Positions 30,431 through 39,782 of a stretch of 50,594 bases of DNA are shown here, piece after piece. The translations under genes and the position numbers were made by a program. The DNA comes from a virus. The stretch's first letter is position 1; each line of letters begins with the position of its first letter. The notes below the pieces were generated by a model. The model ran no database searches. It saw nothing but the letters and a program-made list of their open reading frames with translations, and was not told the DNA's origin. The stretch spans positions 1 through 50,594 of the IMG/VR virus record IMGVR_UViG_3300033144_006685; one strand, 5' to 3'.

Positions 30431-31236
30431 TACTTCCTCCGGATCTTCAATTCGTACCTGTGCCAATCAGGGTCCATCGGCAGTGGAGTTACATTATTGT
30501 TCCACGCCGCTATCCCTGCTTGGAATCTCGTGAGTTCGGGGGAGACGTTGCTGGCGAGCCACACATCTCGAAGGTCACGGCAGGCGACCAAGAATTTGTC
30601 CATACCAAATCCATCGCCCGGATCAGTTCGATCGGTTGACAACTCGCGGTGCTCAACAAAATAATTCCGGTTGAACGGAATGTTATATTGTATCGCCTTG
30701 TAAGTCGCCCATCGAACTGTGCTAATGTACTGGTTGGGTGCCCAGACAAAACTTCCTGCAATGCCTTCAACCTCAATTCCGAGGGCAAAACGATTGTTGT
30801 CCCCGGTGGACCATGGGGGAAGTCCATCAATCTCCCCTTTCCATATCCGATTTGGGCGATCCATTCCGGTAGGTCGGGTACCTTGACCCCACGAGCAATC
30901 GACTTCCGATAGCATCTGGTAAAGATCGCCATCGTCGTCGGCGTACCAATGGGTACTGGCGTTAGCTGCAGGGTTGGCAAACCAATTTGGGGTCGATTCC
31001 CAATCGTCCTGCGGCTCTTCGGGGGTGTGGAACACGAGAGCAAGGGGCTTGAATCGGGCTGGGGTTGATCCGTCCCACTTGCCGAAGTTGGTGGGGTGAG
31101 CCGCATGTATTCGAAGAAAACCTTCGATCTCATCGAAGAAATCGGCGGGTAGATCGGTGTTGAAGGTGTATGGTCGAGTACCTGAATACTGATTGAATGG
31201 TGTACCGGTTGGAGCCGGTAACATCGTCGGCATCAT
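30430..31236 (-). CDS. N-acetylmuramoyl-L-alanine amidase (endolysin)
   Basis: A 268-residue Amidase_2/PGRP-type lysin that cuts the bond between MurNAc and the stem peptide. Zinc ligands are His70 (ALVFHTPE), His196 (FVEHREL) and Asp205 (DRTDPGDGF). The fold's central signature STHWYADDDGDLYQML (94-109) and NNRFALGIEVEG (147-158) are present. No separate cell-wall-binding domain is obvious. ATGATG start near 31236, coupled to the preceding stop; the longer frame to 31314 overlaps the coiled-coil gene. Confidence 0.85.
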   Translation of the reverse strand: MMPTMLPAPTGTPFNQYSGTRPYTFNTDLPADFFDEIEGFLRIHAAHPTNFGKWDGSTPARFKPLALVFHTPEEPQDDWESTPNWFANPAANASTHWYADDDGDLYQMLSEVDCSWGQGTRPTGMDRPNRIWKGEIDGLPPWSTGDNNRFALGIEVEGIAGSFVWAPNQYISTVRWATYKAIQYNIPFNRNYFVEHRELSTDRTDPGDGFGMDKFLVACRDLRDVWLASNVSPELTRFQAGIAAWNNNVTPLPMDPDWHRYELKIRRK

Positions 31237-31577
31237 TGAGATAACCCCACTGCTATTGCACCAACGGCGGCTGCCGCAGTAACAAGAGCGATTCCTGTTC
31301 CCACCAATTTCCAAAATAGAGAGGAAGCCATAGCCTTGCCGGTCTTCTCCCCATCAATACGAGCAATTGATGCTTGAATATCTCCAACCTCAGTCTCAAG
31401 ATCGCCGATACTTCCATTCTGATGGCCGATGTGTCGGGTCAAAGAATCGATAGATTTGGTTAGAATTCTATATCGCTCTATAGCAAGCTTTTCGCGAGCT
31501 TCATCGCGAGCAGTCATGGCCCTTTCGATCTGTTCTACTTCTGTCTGACCCACGAGGGTACCAATCTCTGCGACCAT
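31233..31577 (-). CDS. Coiled-coil protein with C-terminal membrane segment (XhlA-like)
   Basis: The 114-residue product has a long helical coiled-coil region (residues 10-78) followed by a C-terminal membrane segment (LVGTGIALVTAAAAVGAIAV, about 91-110). This order matches XhlA-type lysis accessory proteins, which sit in the membrane and work with holin and amidase. It lies directly upstream of the amidase gene and overlaps it by 4 bases. Confidence 0.65.
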   Translation of the reverse strand: MVAEIGTLVGQTEVEQIERAMTARDEAREKLAIERYRILTKSIDSLTRHIGHQNGSIGDLETEVGDIQASIARIDGEKTGKAMASSLFWKLVGTGIALVTAAAAVGAIAVGLSQ

Positions 31578-31586
31578 TGTGGTCCC

Positions 31587-32132
31587 CTATGGAAGGTAAG
31601 CAAAGCCCACTGAGTATGTGGCACTATCAGCGTCGACGTGACTCAGATTCAAACGCCATTGTGTCGGAAGCGGAAGCGCCTGGATTTCAAGGTCTGTCTC
31701 GGCGATGGACTCAGCGAGGCCGGGGTAGAGCATGAAGATTCGAGAACTGATAGCAACGATGGTGTTGGTGAAAGTGGCAATCGGGAAGTAAGCTCCCGAC
31801 ACAGGGTCCTTGGCTTCGATGATAACGGTAACGACAGGTGTGGTGACGATGGCCGTACACTCGACGAAGATCGCCACCCCCTTCCAGCCGTGATTCACTT
31901 GGTCGGCGCTCTGCTGACTGGTGGTATAGGCCGCAAGAGCAATCAACTGTCCATCTTCAGCTTTCTGCTGGACGACAGTTGGTGCGGCTTTATCAGTCGA
32001 AGATTCGATGATGGCTGATCGTGAGCCGAGCGCCTCGGGGAGGACCGCCTCATTTCCTCCGCCTTGGTCATCTCCAAGAAGAAATGCTAGACTCAATCCA
32101 CCAGATTCGGTCGGTGCTGCTGGGTTAGCCAT
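31587..32132 (-). CDS. Structural protein, beta-rich
   Basis: A 181-residue beta-rich protein (MANPAAPTESGGLSLAFLLG), with VAIFVECTAIVTTPVVTVII in its core, a pattern seen in tail or capsid accessory proteins of siphoviruses. Its ATG overlaps the stop of the preceding 48-residue gene (TAATG). Function not shown. Confidence 0.6.
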   Translation of the reverse strand: MANPAAPTESGGLSLAFLLGDDQGGGNEAVLPEALGSRSAIIESSTDKAAPTVVQQKAEDGQLIALAAYTTSQQSADQVNHGWKGVAIFVECTAIVTTPVVTVIIEAKDPVSGAYFPIATFTNTIVAISSRIFMLYPGLAESIAETDLEIQALPLPTQWRLNLSHVDADSATYSVGFAYLP

Positions 32133-32278
32133 TAGGTTGCTGCATCCTCAATCCCTCGAAGGGTCATACCGTGCTTTTCAGGGCCAATACCGGCATTGGC
32201 CTCGAGAGTCTTCAATCGCGCCCAGATATTATTAAGGGCTTCTTGTACATTCGTTGGCGGCTGTTGTGCGCTAACCAT
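32132..32278 (-). CDS. Small helical protein
   Basis: A 48-residue ORF read from the sequence: MVSAQQPPTNVQEALNNIWA then RLKTLEANAGIGPEKH. It fills the gap between 32295 and 32132, is coupled to the next gene by TAATG, and looks like a short helical structural or adaptor peptide. Small size limits certainty. Confidence 0.55.
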   Translation of the reverse strand: MVSAQQPPTNVQEALNNIWARLKTLEANAGIGPEKHGMTLRGIEDAAT

Positions 32279-32294
32279 GTGTCCATCCTAACAT

Positions 32295-33860
32295 CTAAAC
32301 CCCACCCCCATCAATTGGCATCTCTGACGCGGAGGAACCCCCAAGGGCGGCGGAAGCCCCGGTAACTAATAATGGCCAAAAATCGATACCGCCGTCCTGC
32401 CCAATAAATGACCCACCCACCTCTTCAGGGAAAATCTGCTGATTTGGGAAAGTGCTCTTATACTTCTTAGTGACGGGATCAAATTGAGTAACTTCAAATT
32501 GATTCCCACCATACTGTCGATATAATTCCCAATCTGTAAATCCTGTCGATTGTGGTACACTCCACGAAAAAATAGTGGCTATATAGTAAAGACCATCACT
32601 TAGGATTGGACTAATCGAAAGTCCGCTGAAGTAATCACCATTGAGATAATCAAAAGATGGTTGGTTGCCGCGACGGATTGGGGGTACCGATGGGGTGCTG
32701 GGAAAATTAAAGATACCACCAATAGTATCCCTGAGAATGAGTATATCTGTTACCCATTCATAGGCCATGAGGGTGTCGCATGAGTCGATACCGAACAAAA
32801 ATTTCCCATCGGGGGTCCACTCTACAGACTCACCATCCCAATTGCTACAAGGCATGCAATCTTCTCCGGGGGGACCGGATGCATAAGTACCCCACGCAGA
32901 GCCCGACCAAGTAATTGTAACCATGCGTCGATCGTTGGTGCCAGCGCCGGAGATGTTGAAAACAACAGCCATCACATCATCCTGTGGCCGAAGTTTGAGG
33001 TCTACACAGTCAGTAGTGATGTAAGGTGGCGTTCCGCTGAGGGGAGGATTGGAATGCTGAGCGGCCTTAGTACCAAATCCTGTCACAGGGGAGAATGGCC
33101 AAGCGCAGAATAATTCACCCGATGGATTGTTGTTCTTTGTTCCGGCAAAGATGTAATCGCTGGTGGAGTTCCAAGCAACAGAGGTCAAACCACCAGCCGG
33201 GAGAGATGGGGGAGTGTTGAAATTAGAACCGTTGAACTGTCCGGTTACCTTATTCCATCCGTAGACGTAGATATTTGAGCCCGTTACGACAGCTAGATAA
33301 TTTCCGTCCGGTGACCATTCCATGGCGAGGGCGAACCCCCCGGTAGTGAGGGAAACCCCCTCCCCGGGATTGATAGTGCCATCAGCAGCAACAGGCCAAA
33401 TCGCTAGGGTGTTAGCTGTAAGAGTAACTCCATCGCTACTTTCACCGGCAATGGCGAGCCATTTGCCATCCGGACTGTATCTAACGCTACCACCTTCTGC
33501 ACCGGCATCAATACCGAATGTCCCGGTATAGAAATTAGACGGTGTAGTTATATCAGTTTCATAATCAATACCGACTTTGTAGTCCCAGGGGCCAACTTCC
33601 TCATTATAAAGAGATGAGTAGACTAACGCTGTTTCGAATCCGCCCGGACTATTAACGGCTCCAAGTTCCCAGAGGCCCGCTTCATTGAGCCAATCTGCTT
33701 GGGCTTTTTCCCCACGCTCAAACAGTTTGCTGCCGGAATGATGGGCTGGTTCTGGCTGACCGCTACCGGGATCGATCAAATAGTTATTAGCATCGATGCG
33801 AGTGCGGATGATAACCCATCTACCAAAAGATTCTACCTGCGGTTTGTCGGTCGAAAACAC
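32295..33860 (-). CDS. Tail-tip protein with beta-propeller domain
   Basis: The 521-residue product has about 75 N-terminal residues (FSTDKPQVES then RTRIDANNYLIDPG) homologous to the whole preceding protein (33860..34144). The rest contains propeller-blade signatures: VRYSPDGKWLAIAG, MEWSPDGNYLAVVTG, VAWNSTSDYIFAGT and VEWTPDGKFLFGID, spaced about 50-90 residues apart. SPDGK blades are typical of WD40/PD40 propellers that bind proteins or sugars. A receptor-binding role is likely. GTG start in a TAGTG junction. Confidence 0.75.
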   Translation of the reverse strand: MFSTDKPQVESFGRWVIIRTRIDANNYLIDPGSGQPEPAHHSGSKLFERGEKAQADWLNEAGLWELGAVNSPGGFETALVYSSLYNEEVGPWDYKVGIDYETDITTPSNFYTGTFGIDAGAEGGSVRYSPDGKWLAIAGESSDGVTLTANTLAIWPVAADGTINPGEGVSLTTGGFALAMEWSPDGNYLAVVTGSNIYVYGWNKVTGQFNGSNFNTPPSLPAGGLTSVAWNSTSDYIFAGTKNNNPSGELFCAWPFSPVTGFGTKAAQHSNPPLSGTPPYITTDCVDLKLRPQDDVMAVVFNISGAGTNDRRMVTITWSGSAWGTYASGPPGEDCMPCSNWDGESVEWTPDGKFLFGIDSCDTLMAYEWVTDILILRDTIGGIFNFPSTPSVPPIRRGNQPSFDYLNGDYFSGLSISPILSDGLYYIATIFSWSVPQSTGFTDWELYRQYGGNQFEVTQFDPVTKKYKSTFPNQQIFPEEVGGSFIGQDGGIDFWPLLVTGASAALGGSSASEMPIDGGGV

Positions 33861-34144
33861 TAAAACCCGCCATTATCAATTGGGGTAGTAATACCTTGTT
33901 GCTGCTGGAGGGGGGCGACTGGTTCTTCAGTACTAGATAGACCGCGGATCAGAAGGATGCCTCCCTCATTCGCCCAAGCAACGACAACCTCCTGACCTCG
34001 CTCGAGCATGATCGGTCCAGCATGATATGCCATAACCGCTGTTCCATCACCGGGATCCACAATGTAATTCGCCGCATCAATTCTAGTACGAATGCGGGCG
34101 ACCCTATTGATTGATTCTGTCTGCGGCTTGTCGGTAGAGAACAC
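33860..34144 (-). CDS. Tail-tip adaptor, paralogue of the next protein's N-terminus
   Basis: A 94-residue protein, FSTDKPQTESINRVARIRTR then NYIVDPGDGTAVMAYHAGP, clearly homologous to residues 1-75 of the downstream propeller protein. It starts at GTG 34144 in a TAGTG overlap with the tail-hub gene. The longer frame to 34189 overlaps that gene. Likely a short adaptor or an alternative tail-end piece. Confidence 0.7.
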   Translation of the reverse strand: MFSTDKPQTESINRVARIRTRIDAANYIVDPGDGTAVMAYHAGPIMLERGQEVVVAWANEGGILLIRGLSSTEEPVAPLQQQQGITTPIDNGGF

Positions 34145-36174
34145 TATAGGGTCCTTCGAATAGCTTTTAGATAATCGCCGGTCATGCACTGAACAGTAGT
34201 AGTCATAGTGCTGCCGCGAATTATTAACGTCCGGTTATCCACTACCCACACTTCAGTCGTCTCTAAACCGGTATCATCCGGGTCATCGATAGCGACGATA
34301 TCTACTGGCTCAATCCAATCGTGGGCATGAACCTCAAATTCGGCAATGCGTCCTCGTGCTGCCTCCATACTCCATCGCACGGGACCAATACCGCCGGTAG
34401 TGAGATTATCGTCTTTATCGTGGAACTGCTGGAGGCTGGTAAGACCAAATCCGGTCAGCATGCCGAAGGAATCATTTAGAACTCTGTTGTTGGGAGGATA
34501 GGCACCACCCTGCGGATACAAACCGAGAACAGGAAGGTAGGAAACATCAAGATTGAGTTCCTCAACAACCGGAGTATCATTGCGATAATAGACTTGACCC
34601 GGAACGGCCTGCCTATCCTCAGTAATCGTCACCCGCTTAGTGAGATTGGTATTTCCTCCCGATGCACCCTTTCCTCGGAAAGTGTATCCGCTCGATCCCG
34701 TCAACGTCCACTGATTCACCCTGATTTGCCCATAGCGCTCTGCGCCGGTAACCGTATACTTTCTCCAACACTCATGGCCGAGACGCTCGCACCATTGGAG
34801 GAAGGTCCCTAGTAGAGATTGCCCCCCTGTGCCAATGGAGAGTGGTTGTGTATTGATGCCGCGAATTTGAGTGGCCGTCGCTCCGAGCACCCCGCCAGCG
34901 ACAGCATCTGATACATCAACTAAATCATCGAGAATTTGATCGATGGTGAAGTTTAATTCAATACCTTCAAGTTCTCCCTCAAGTAATTCCGTCACAGCAG
35001 CAAGAGAGGTGTAACCCTTGGAGATGAAGGAATCCAATCTATCCATCGGTCGGTCCCGGGCGGATAGAGATAGACTATCACCCTTCCATTCCGCTTGTGT
35101 TACTACCCCGGCGAATTGACGCTTCCATGCAGTAGAGGCAGCGGCACTATCCGTAACTCTTGTATCGAGAAAGATATTGCGATTGACTACTCTATTGTTA
35201 GTAAAGATGTTGGGGGTTGTTTCGGGATCTCCATCTTCTGGACCTACTAAGCCCACATCGAGGGTATCAAATTGGTTATTTGTCGCACGCCCACCACGAA
35301 CGCGAATTTCGTTTGTATTGGATGTTGGAACTTTGGCCCATGTTTCACCATCGAGGGAGAATCGCTCACCATCAATGGCGGTATCGATATTACCACCAGC
35401 ATTGGCCGATGTCCACCCCGGGTAGGTACGAGATTCGTATCCGTCGCCACCAAAGCTACTAATGGTGAGATCAGAAATCTTCATAGTCACCTTGGGGGAA
35501 CCGGGGGTCCCTTCATCCGGAGGTGAATCAATTCCGGTTAGATCTTGAGTGGGCCAAATGAAACCAAACGCTACATAGTATGGTCGATTGGACAGATTGG
35601 AGGTGTAGATTTCTGAGGCGTCTTTAGTAATTCTTGTTTGGGGTGTGCCGTCAGGATCCCATTCCAGCACATAGTCGTGATTGGCTTTATCGTCAACTAC
35701 GGGGGGTAGGAAATTCGCGTTGTGATCAACATAGATTTTCCCAATATCGCTGGTAGTAACACCCCTTGCAGCAGATCCTAGCTGTACAAGACGGAGAGGC
35801 TCATCAAGAGCACCAAATTCAGCGTCAAGACCACCAATAAGAACAACAGGGCTGTATACAGGATCATCAGTTGGGAACTGAACGCCAAAGGCAATTTGGA
35901 AAGCCCGATCATCAGTAGGGAACCAATGAGGGCGAGTAATGACAAGCTGGCGGAGTGCACCGCCAAAGAGTTCAAAGTTGAGAGTTCCACCTGAGACATC
36001 CGGTGCCCCTCCGGTCTGGGTAAACCAAAAATCCTCTGGGTCGAGAGCACCAGCGAATAATTCCTGCTTCTGCGCCGTTAGTGCTGGATAATCAAGACCG
36101 AGGATGAGACGATGTTCGGAAGTTTTCTCCACATCGTTATAAATAGCAATTTCGCCACCGGCAGGGACGGCCAT
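34144..36174 (-). CDS. Tail hub / minor tail protein
   Basis: The 676-residue product follows the tape measure and a small tail protein, where siphoviruses encode the distal-tail and hub proteins. The N-terminal 220 residues contain a jelly-roll-like segment resembling a LamG or concanavalin fold (GALRQLVITRPHWFPTDDRA to KVTMKISDLTISSFGGD). The C-terminal half has LLGTFLQWCERLGHECWRKY and TGLETTEVWVVDNRTLIIRG, typical of hub-like prophage tail proteins. Role: hub/adhesion platform. The assignment is by position and general look. Confidence 0.7.
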   Translation of the reverse strand: MAVPAGGEIAIYNDVEKTSEHRLILGLDYPALTAQKQELFAGALDPEDFWFTQTGGAPDVSGGTLNFELFGGALRQLVITRPHWFPTDDRAFQIAFGVQFPTDDPVYSPVVLIGGLDAEFGALDEPLRLVQLGSAARGVTTSDIGKIYVDHNANFLPPVVDDKANHDYVLEWDPDGTPQTRITKDASEIYTSNLSNRPYYVAFGFIWPTQDLTGIDSPPDEGTPGSPKVTMKISDLTISSFGGDGYESRTYPGWTSANAGGNIDTAIDGERFSLDGETWAKVPTSNTNEIRVRGGRATNNQFDTLDVGLVGPEDGDPETTPNIFTNNRVVNRNIFLDTRVTDSAAASTAWKRQFAGVVTQAEWKGDSLSLSARDRPMDRLDSFISKGYTSLAAVTELLEGELEGIELNFTIDQILDDLVDVSDAVAGGVLGATATQIRGINTQPLSIGTGGQSLLGTFLQWCERLGHECWRKYTVTGAERYGQIRVNQWTLTGSSGYTFRGKGASGGNTNLTKRVTITEDRQAVPGQVYYRNDTPVVEELNLDVSYLPVLGLYPQGGAYPPNNRVLNDSFGMLTGFGLTSLQQFHDKDDNLTTGGIGPVRWSMEAARGRIAEFEVHAHDWIEPVDIVAIDDPDDTGLETTEVWVVDNRTLIIRGSTMTTTVQCMTGDYLKAIRRTL

Positions 36175-36527
36175 TACGGTTGTTCTTTCATGACAAGGGT
36201 AAGCTTACCGTAATTCTCGCTATTCAAAATACTGTACTTGATTGGAGGAATTAGGACGCTGAAGGTTTGAGTAACGCCGGATGGGTCGATAAATTCGATA
36301 ACGTGGGAATAAGTAGAACCCCGCTTGGTGCGAAGTTCAGCAATGGCGGCAAGCTTCATCGCCTGTACGCCCCACGTTACTGTGATGATAGCACCTTTAG
36401 CCTTCGGGCTAACGACATACCCACCATCGATCGTCTCGTGATACTCACCCTCGGCTTCTTCAACCTCAATATTTGAGGGTTGATTGGTCATTACGACGGT
36501 GTTAATCTCAAACGCTGGTGCTACCAT
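36174..36527 (-). CDS. Small tail protein
   Basis: A 117-residue beta-rich protein (MVAPAFEINTVVMTNQPSNI) with GAIITVTWGVQAMKLAAIAE and a C-terminal KYSILNSENYGKLTLVMKEQ, lying between the tape measure and the hub gene. Position fits a tail-tip or distal-tail component. Stop/start couplings on both sides (TAATG). No motif identifies it further. Confidence 0.65.
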   Translation of the reverse strand: MVAPAFEINTVVMTNQPSNIEVEEAEGEYHETIDGGYVVSPKAKGAIITVTWGVQAMKLAAIAELRTKRGSTYSHVIEFIDPSGVTQTFSVLIPPIKYSILNSENYGKLTLVMKEQP

Positions 36528-38929
36528 TATCCAACCGTCTCCAATCCGGCGCGCGTTCCATCTTCAGCGGCTCCACCAACCAATTCGAGGACTGCATCAA
36601 CAGGAGCATCACCGGTAATGGTAATATCCATATTATTATTAATAATAAGCGGTTCCCCATCCTTACGCGTGAAGAGAGAAGCTGGATCTGCACCTTCTCC
36701 AAGTCGCCGCGCTACAAGGAATTGAACCAGATCGCTCGCCTCGAAGCCAATGTCATCCTTAGCTGATTCAATCTCGGAACGAACATCATCAAAGATGTCT
36801 GCGACCTCTACGGGTAGAAGACCGAATCGCTCCATAATCATAGGAGCAAGGCGCGCCAATTCTTCGTCAACGGAATCAAATACGTTGGACAAGCGCTGGA
36901 CTTCGGCTTCGTCACCTGAGGCGAACGCCCTAACTAATTCCTTAGCTCGACGCATCGCCGTCGATTCGGCCAACTGTTGTAGTCGGCTTACCGCCTGCGT
37001 ACCTTCATCCATCGCTGCGAGTAAATCTAAAATTGACTGTTGGAATGCGGATACTTCAGCGTCGGCCCCGTCCGGTATTGCTCCATCGCCGTGCAACTGG
37101 AAGAACTCTTCCTCTGCTAGTAGCTGATCCTCAGGGGTTTGTGCAGATGGGGCTCCATGTGGGCCAAAAGGAACGTCGAAGGCTGACGGAGCTAATTGCG
37201 TACCAGTTGTAGGATCAAATCCCAAAGACCTCATTAGCGCTTCCGCCGCAGCAGGACTGGCAAATTCAAGTCCTCGCATATTACCAAGAGAATCATTAAC
37301 TCCCTGGATAATGCCAGCACCAAAAAGCGCACCAGTCTCTTCATATGCGTTTGATAGGAATCCTTCAAGAACCCTAAGACTAGCCTCTTCTCCGGCGGTT
37401 GGTGCTTCATCAGAGTCTGCAAATGCCTGAAGTGCGTCGCTATGCGCTGCGGCTAGAGCATCCATAGTTTGATCAAATATGGTGTCTTCCATTTGAGGAG
37501 CGTCACTAATCAAACCAGCACCGACAGCTAAACCGGCAACTGGACCCGCTGCAACACCACCAACAATGGCGGCAAGCTTACCCATAGCAAGAGCAAACCC
37601 GGCACCAGAGAGGAACTCGAAATTCCGCTCCATATTATCGGTGCCACTCTGCTCTAATACTCTTGGCCCCGCTAAAAGGTCTACTGATAGATCAGCAGCC
37701 TCCGCTGCTTTGGTCACATCGGCCAGTTCAAGTTCATTCCCACCGGCGAGCATATTGACAAATTCGGTCAATAGCGGGAGAACATCATTGAGCGCCTCAA
37801 CCAGCGGACCACCGATGGAGTCGGCAAGCTCTCGCACATTACTTTCAAAGATGGCGATCTGCGAGGCCGTCGTGCCGAATACACGTTCGGACTCTCGATT
37901 CAACTCAGTTGCGTTGGCGAGTTCCTTAGCGGCGCTAGCCACGTTTCGCTCAAGCTTTGGTACATTATCTGCCAAGGCGAGCAAAGTACGCAATGTACGC
38001 TGCTGGCCGAGCGACAATCCCTCAAGCGCCGCAAATCCAACCGATTCGAGGTCGTCGAGTCCTTCGAGGAAGGAAATAATAGCGCCTTCGCCATCATTCT
38101 CCCAATTATCAACAAACTCTTCGCTGGTCTGGCGACTGATAGCCGCAAGCAAAGCGAGCTTATCCCCACCCTCTTGCACCATGCTATCAAGCTGAACGAG
38201 CAATCGCTGAATGGCGGTACCGGCAAGTTCCGGTCGAAGACCAATCGCTGGCAAGGTCGCGGACAAGCCGAGGGTGAAAGCTTCAGAGATACCGACGATA
38301 TTGGCCGAGGGACCAATTCGCAAGGCGATATCAATAATCTCTTGCTCGAATGCCGCTTCGGTGTTACCGAGGAGGACGATAGCGGAGGCCAAAGCCTCCA
38401 CATCCTGAATTGGGCGCTGGAAGATAGCCGACAATCGAGCCATCGCAATACCAGCGTTCTCGGTGGTGAGGTCTGTAGCAACACCCAACCGAGCGATAGT
38501 ATCGATGAACTGGTTTAGGTCCTCGACTCCCCGGACTCCAAGCTGTCCACCAATCTGACCGATACGGGCCAGTTCGGTACGTGCGAGAGGAATCGTCCCT
38601 GTGGCGAGATCGCGGATATTCTGGTCGATTTGATCGAACTCTTCGTCCGTCGCGATAACCGTCTTCTGAAGTCCAACAAAGGCTGTCTCGTAATCGATGA
38701 CACCACGGACCGAGCCCATGATGACAGCATCAATCCCACGGATCGCAGCAGTCGCGACGAGGAAGCCTCCGGCGAGGCCAGCCCCGCCCACAAGAACGCG
38801 ATTCAGACCAGTGGCGGAGGCTTGGGCGGAAACAATACCAGCGTTAAACTGACGCGCATCGAGGCCGAGGACAGCGAAGAATCGGGCTACTTCTGTGCCG
38901 GGACCAGAGAATCCTCCGCCACTTACCAT
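36527..38929 (-). CDS. Tail tape measure protein
   Basis: An 800-residue protein that sets tail length and helps DNA enter. The N-terminal core (residues about 60-230: DYETAFVGLQKTV, LARIGQIGGQLGV, DLNQFIDTIARLGVATDLT, AMARLSAIFQ) is the conserved phage tail tape measure region (TIGR01760-like). Hydrophobic stretches occur early (LAGGFLVATAAIRGIDAVIM) and near residue 440-470 (GFALAMGKLAAIVGGVAAGP). The C-terminal part is helical. At about 3 nm per 20 residues of helix, 800 residues suggests a tail of about 120 nm (inference). Preceded by the frameshifted chaperone pair. Confidence 0.92.
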   Translation of the reverse strand: MVSGGGFSGPGTEVARFFAVLGLDARQFNAGIVSAQASATGLNRVLVGGAGLAGGFLVATAAIRGIDAVIMGSVRGVIDYETAFVGLQKTVIATDEEFDQIDQNIRDLATGTIPLARTELARIGQIGGQLGVRGVEDLNQFIDTIARLGVATDLTTENAGIAMARLSAIFQRPIQDVEALASAIVLLGNTEAAFEQEIIDIALRIGPSANIVGISEAFTLGLSATLPAIGLRPELAGTAIQRLLVQLDSMVQEGGDKLALLAAISRQTSEEFVDNWENDGEGAIISFLEGLDDLESVGFAALEGLSLGQQRTLRTLLALADNVPKLERNVASAAKELANATELNRESERVFGTTASQIAIFESNVRELADSIGGPLVEALNDVLPLLTEFVNMLAGGNELELADVTKAAEAADLSVDLLAGPRVLEQSGTDNMERNFEFLSGAGFALAMGKLAAIVGGVAAGPVAGLAVGAGLISDAPQMEDTIFDQTMDALAAAHSDALQAFADSDEAPTAGEEASLRVLEGFLSNAYEETGALFGAGIIQGVNDSLGNMRGLEFASPAAAEALMRSLGFDPTTGTQLAPSAFDVPFGPHGAPSAQTPEDQLLAEEEFFQLHGDGAIPDGADAEVSAFQQSILDLLAAMDEGTQAVSRLQQLAESTAMRRAKELVRAFASGDEAEVQRLSNVFDSVDEELARLAPMIMERFGLLPVEVADIFDDVRSEIESAKDDIGFEASDLVQFLVARRLGEGADPASLFTRKDGEPLIINNNMDITITGDAPVDAVLELVGGAAEDGTRAGLETVG

Positions 38930-39214
38930 CTATAACTCCTCTGGTACCCCGGCCTCTTCGTCGATCTTATCGAGAACGTCGAGAATGCCTTGCCAGACTG
39001 CCGCTTCCTTATTGTTGAGTTTAGCATTCGGTTTCCCGGCTTTATCAGCAATTCGACGCCAGCCTAATGCTTGCATCGCTCGAAGTGTTAATTCCTCGTC
39101 TTGCTCCTCAGCCTCAGCAGGCGAAATGCTGAAGATTTCGGCTACTATCCCGATTTTTGCCTCGTAAGGCTGGGAGCCATCCCTCAGTAACCAGAGGGCT
39201 AACTCCCGGTCGAA
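38930..39214 (-). CDS. Tail assembly chaperone T part (made by -1 frameshift)
   Basis: The frame downstream of the slippery heptamer encodes about 94 residues (FDRELALWLLRDGSQPYEAK, IFSISPAEAEEQDEELTLRA) ending just before the tape measure start. It lacks a good ribosome site of its own. In lambda and many siphoviruses the T part is made only as a GT fusion by -1 slippage. Here, G frame (39199..39759) plus this part gives a fusion of about 276 residues. The T part binds tail-tube subunits, so the fusion can bring them to the tape measure. Confidence 0.8.
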   Translation of the reverse strand, partial: FDRELALWLLRDGSQPYEAKIGIVAEIFSISPAEAEEQDEELTLRAMQALGWRRIADKAGKPNAKLNNKEAAVWQGILDVLDKIDEEAGVPEEL

Positions 39215-39759
39215 TTTCCCGATGCTACCCCGATGTTCTCCGGGTCGCCACCAACAACAACGGCTCGAACAATCCACCATAATTCGGATTGCTCAAGAGT
39301 GCCGATAACAGCATCCCAATTGACGTTGGGAAGAGGAAGGACTTGATCCTCTGAATCTTCCCAATCCCAACTGAGAACGTATTTCTCCAGCATATCACGC
39401 AGACGATCGTTGACAGATTGCTTTCTGCCAATTTCATCGACGAGAGTACCGGCGACAGCCGATGTCACAGAGGCGGCGAACAGTTCCGATACCGGCTGAC
39501 GATCCCTAAATGACCGGGGGATCGCCAAAGAGATGAATTTCCCCGCGTGGGGGTGATATTCAACTGCCCTACATTCGTGTCTTGGGCACATCAATTGTCG
39601 GACAGCGGGGGCCACAATCTCGTAGTCGCTCTCCTGCCAATTCTTCCCGTGAGGGCATCTGGGAGCAGGATTATCGAAGACTTTCACACTTGAACAGTCA
39701 TCGATGCGGACTTCGCGAGTTTTTGGTCGCTGTCCTTCAATTACGTTATCGCCGCGCAT
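39199..39759 (-). CDS. Tail assembly chaperone G part
   Basis: The 186-residue protein (MRGDNVIEGQRPKTREVRID) lies directly upstream of the tape measure, where lambda gpG sits. The N-terminal part has four Cys (CSS, CPHG, CPRHEC), which could bind zinc, unlike typical gpG. The C-terminal part (VSELFAASVTSAVAGTLVDE and EQSELWWIVRAVVV) is helical. The slippery site GGGAAAT (39214..39220) lies 5 codons before its stop. Confidence 0.75.
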   Translation of the reverse strand: MRGDNVIEGQRPKTREVRIDDCSSVKVFDNPAPRCPHGKNWQESDYEIVAPAVRQLMCPRHECRAVEYHPHAGKFISLAIPRSFRDRQPVSELFAASVTSAVAGTLVDEIGRKQSVNDRLRDMLEKYVLSWDWEDSEDQVLPLPNVNWDAVIGTLEQSELWWIVRAVVVGGDPENIGVASGNSTGS

Positions 39760-39782
39760 GATGGTCTACTTTCTTGTCGCTA

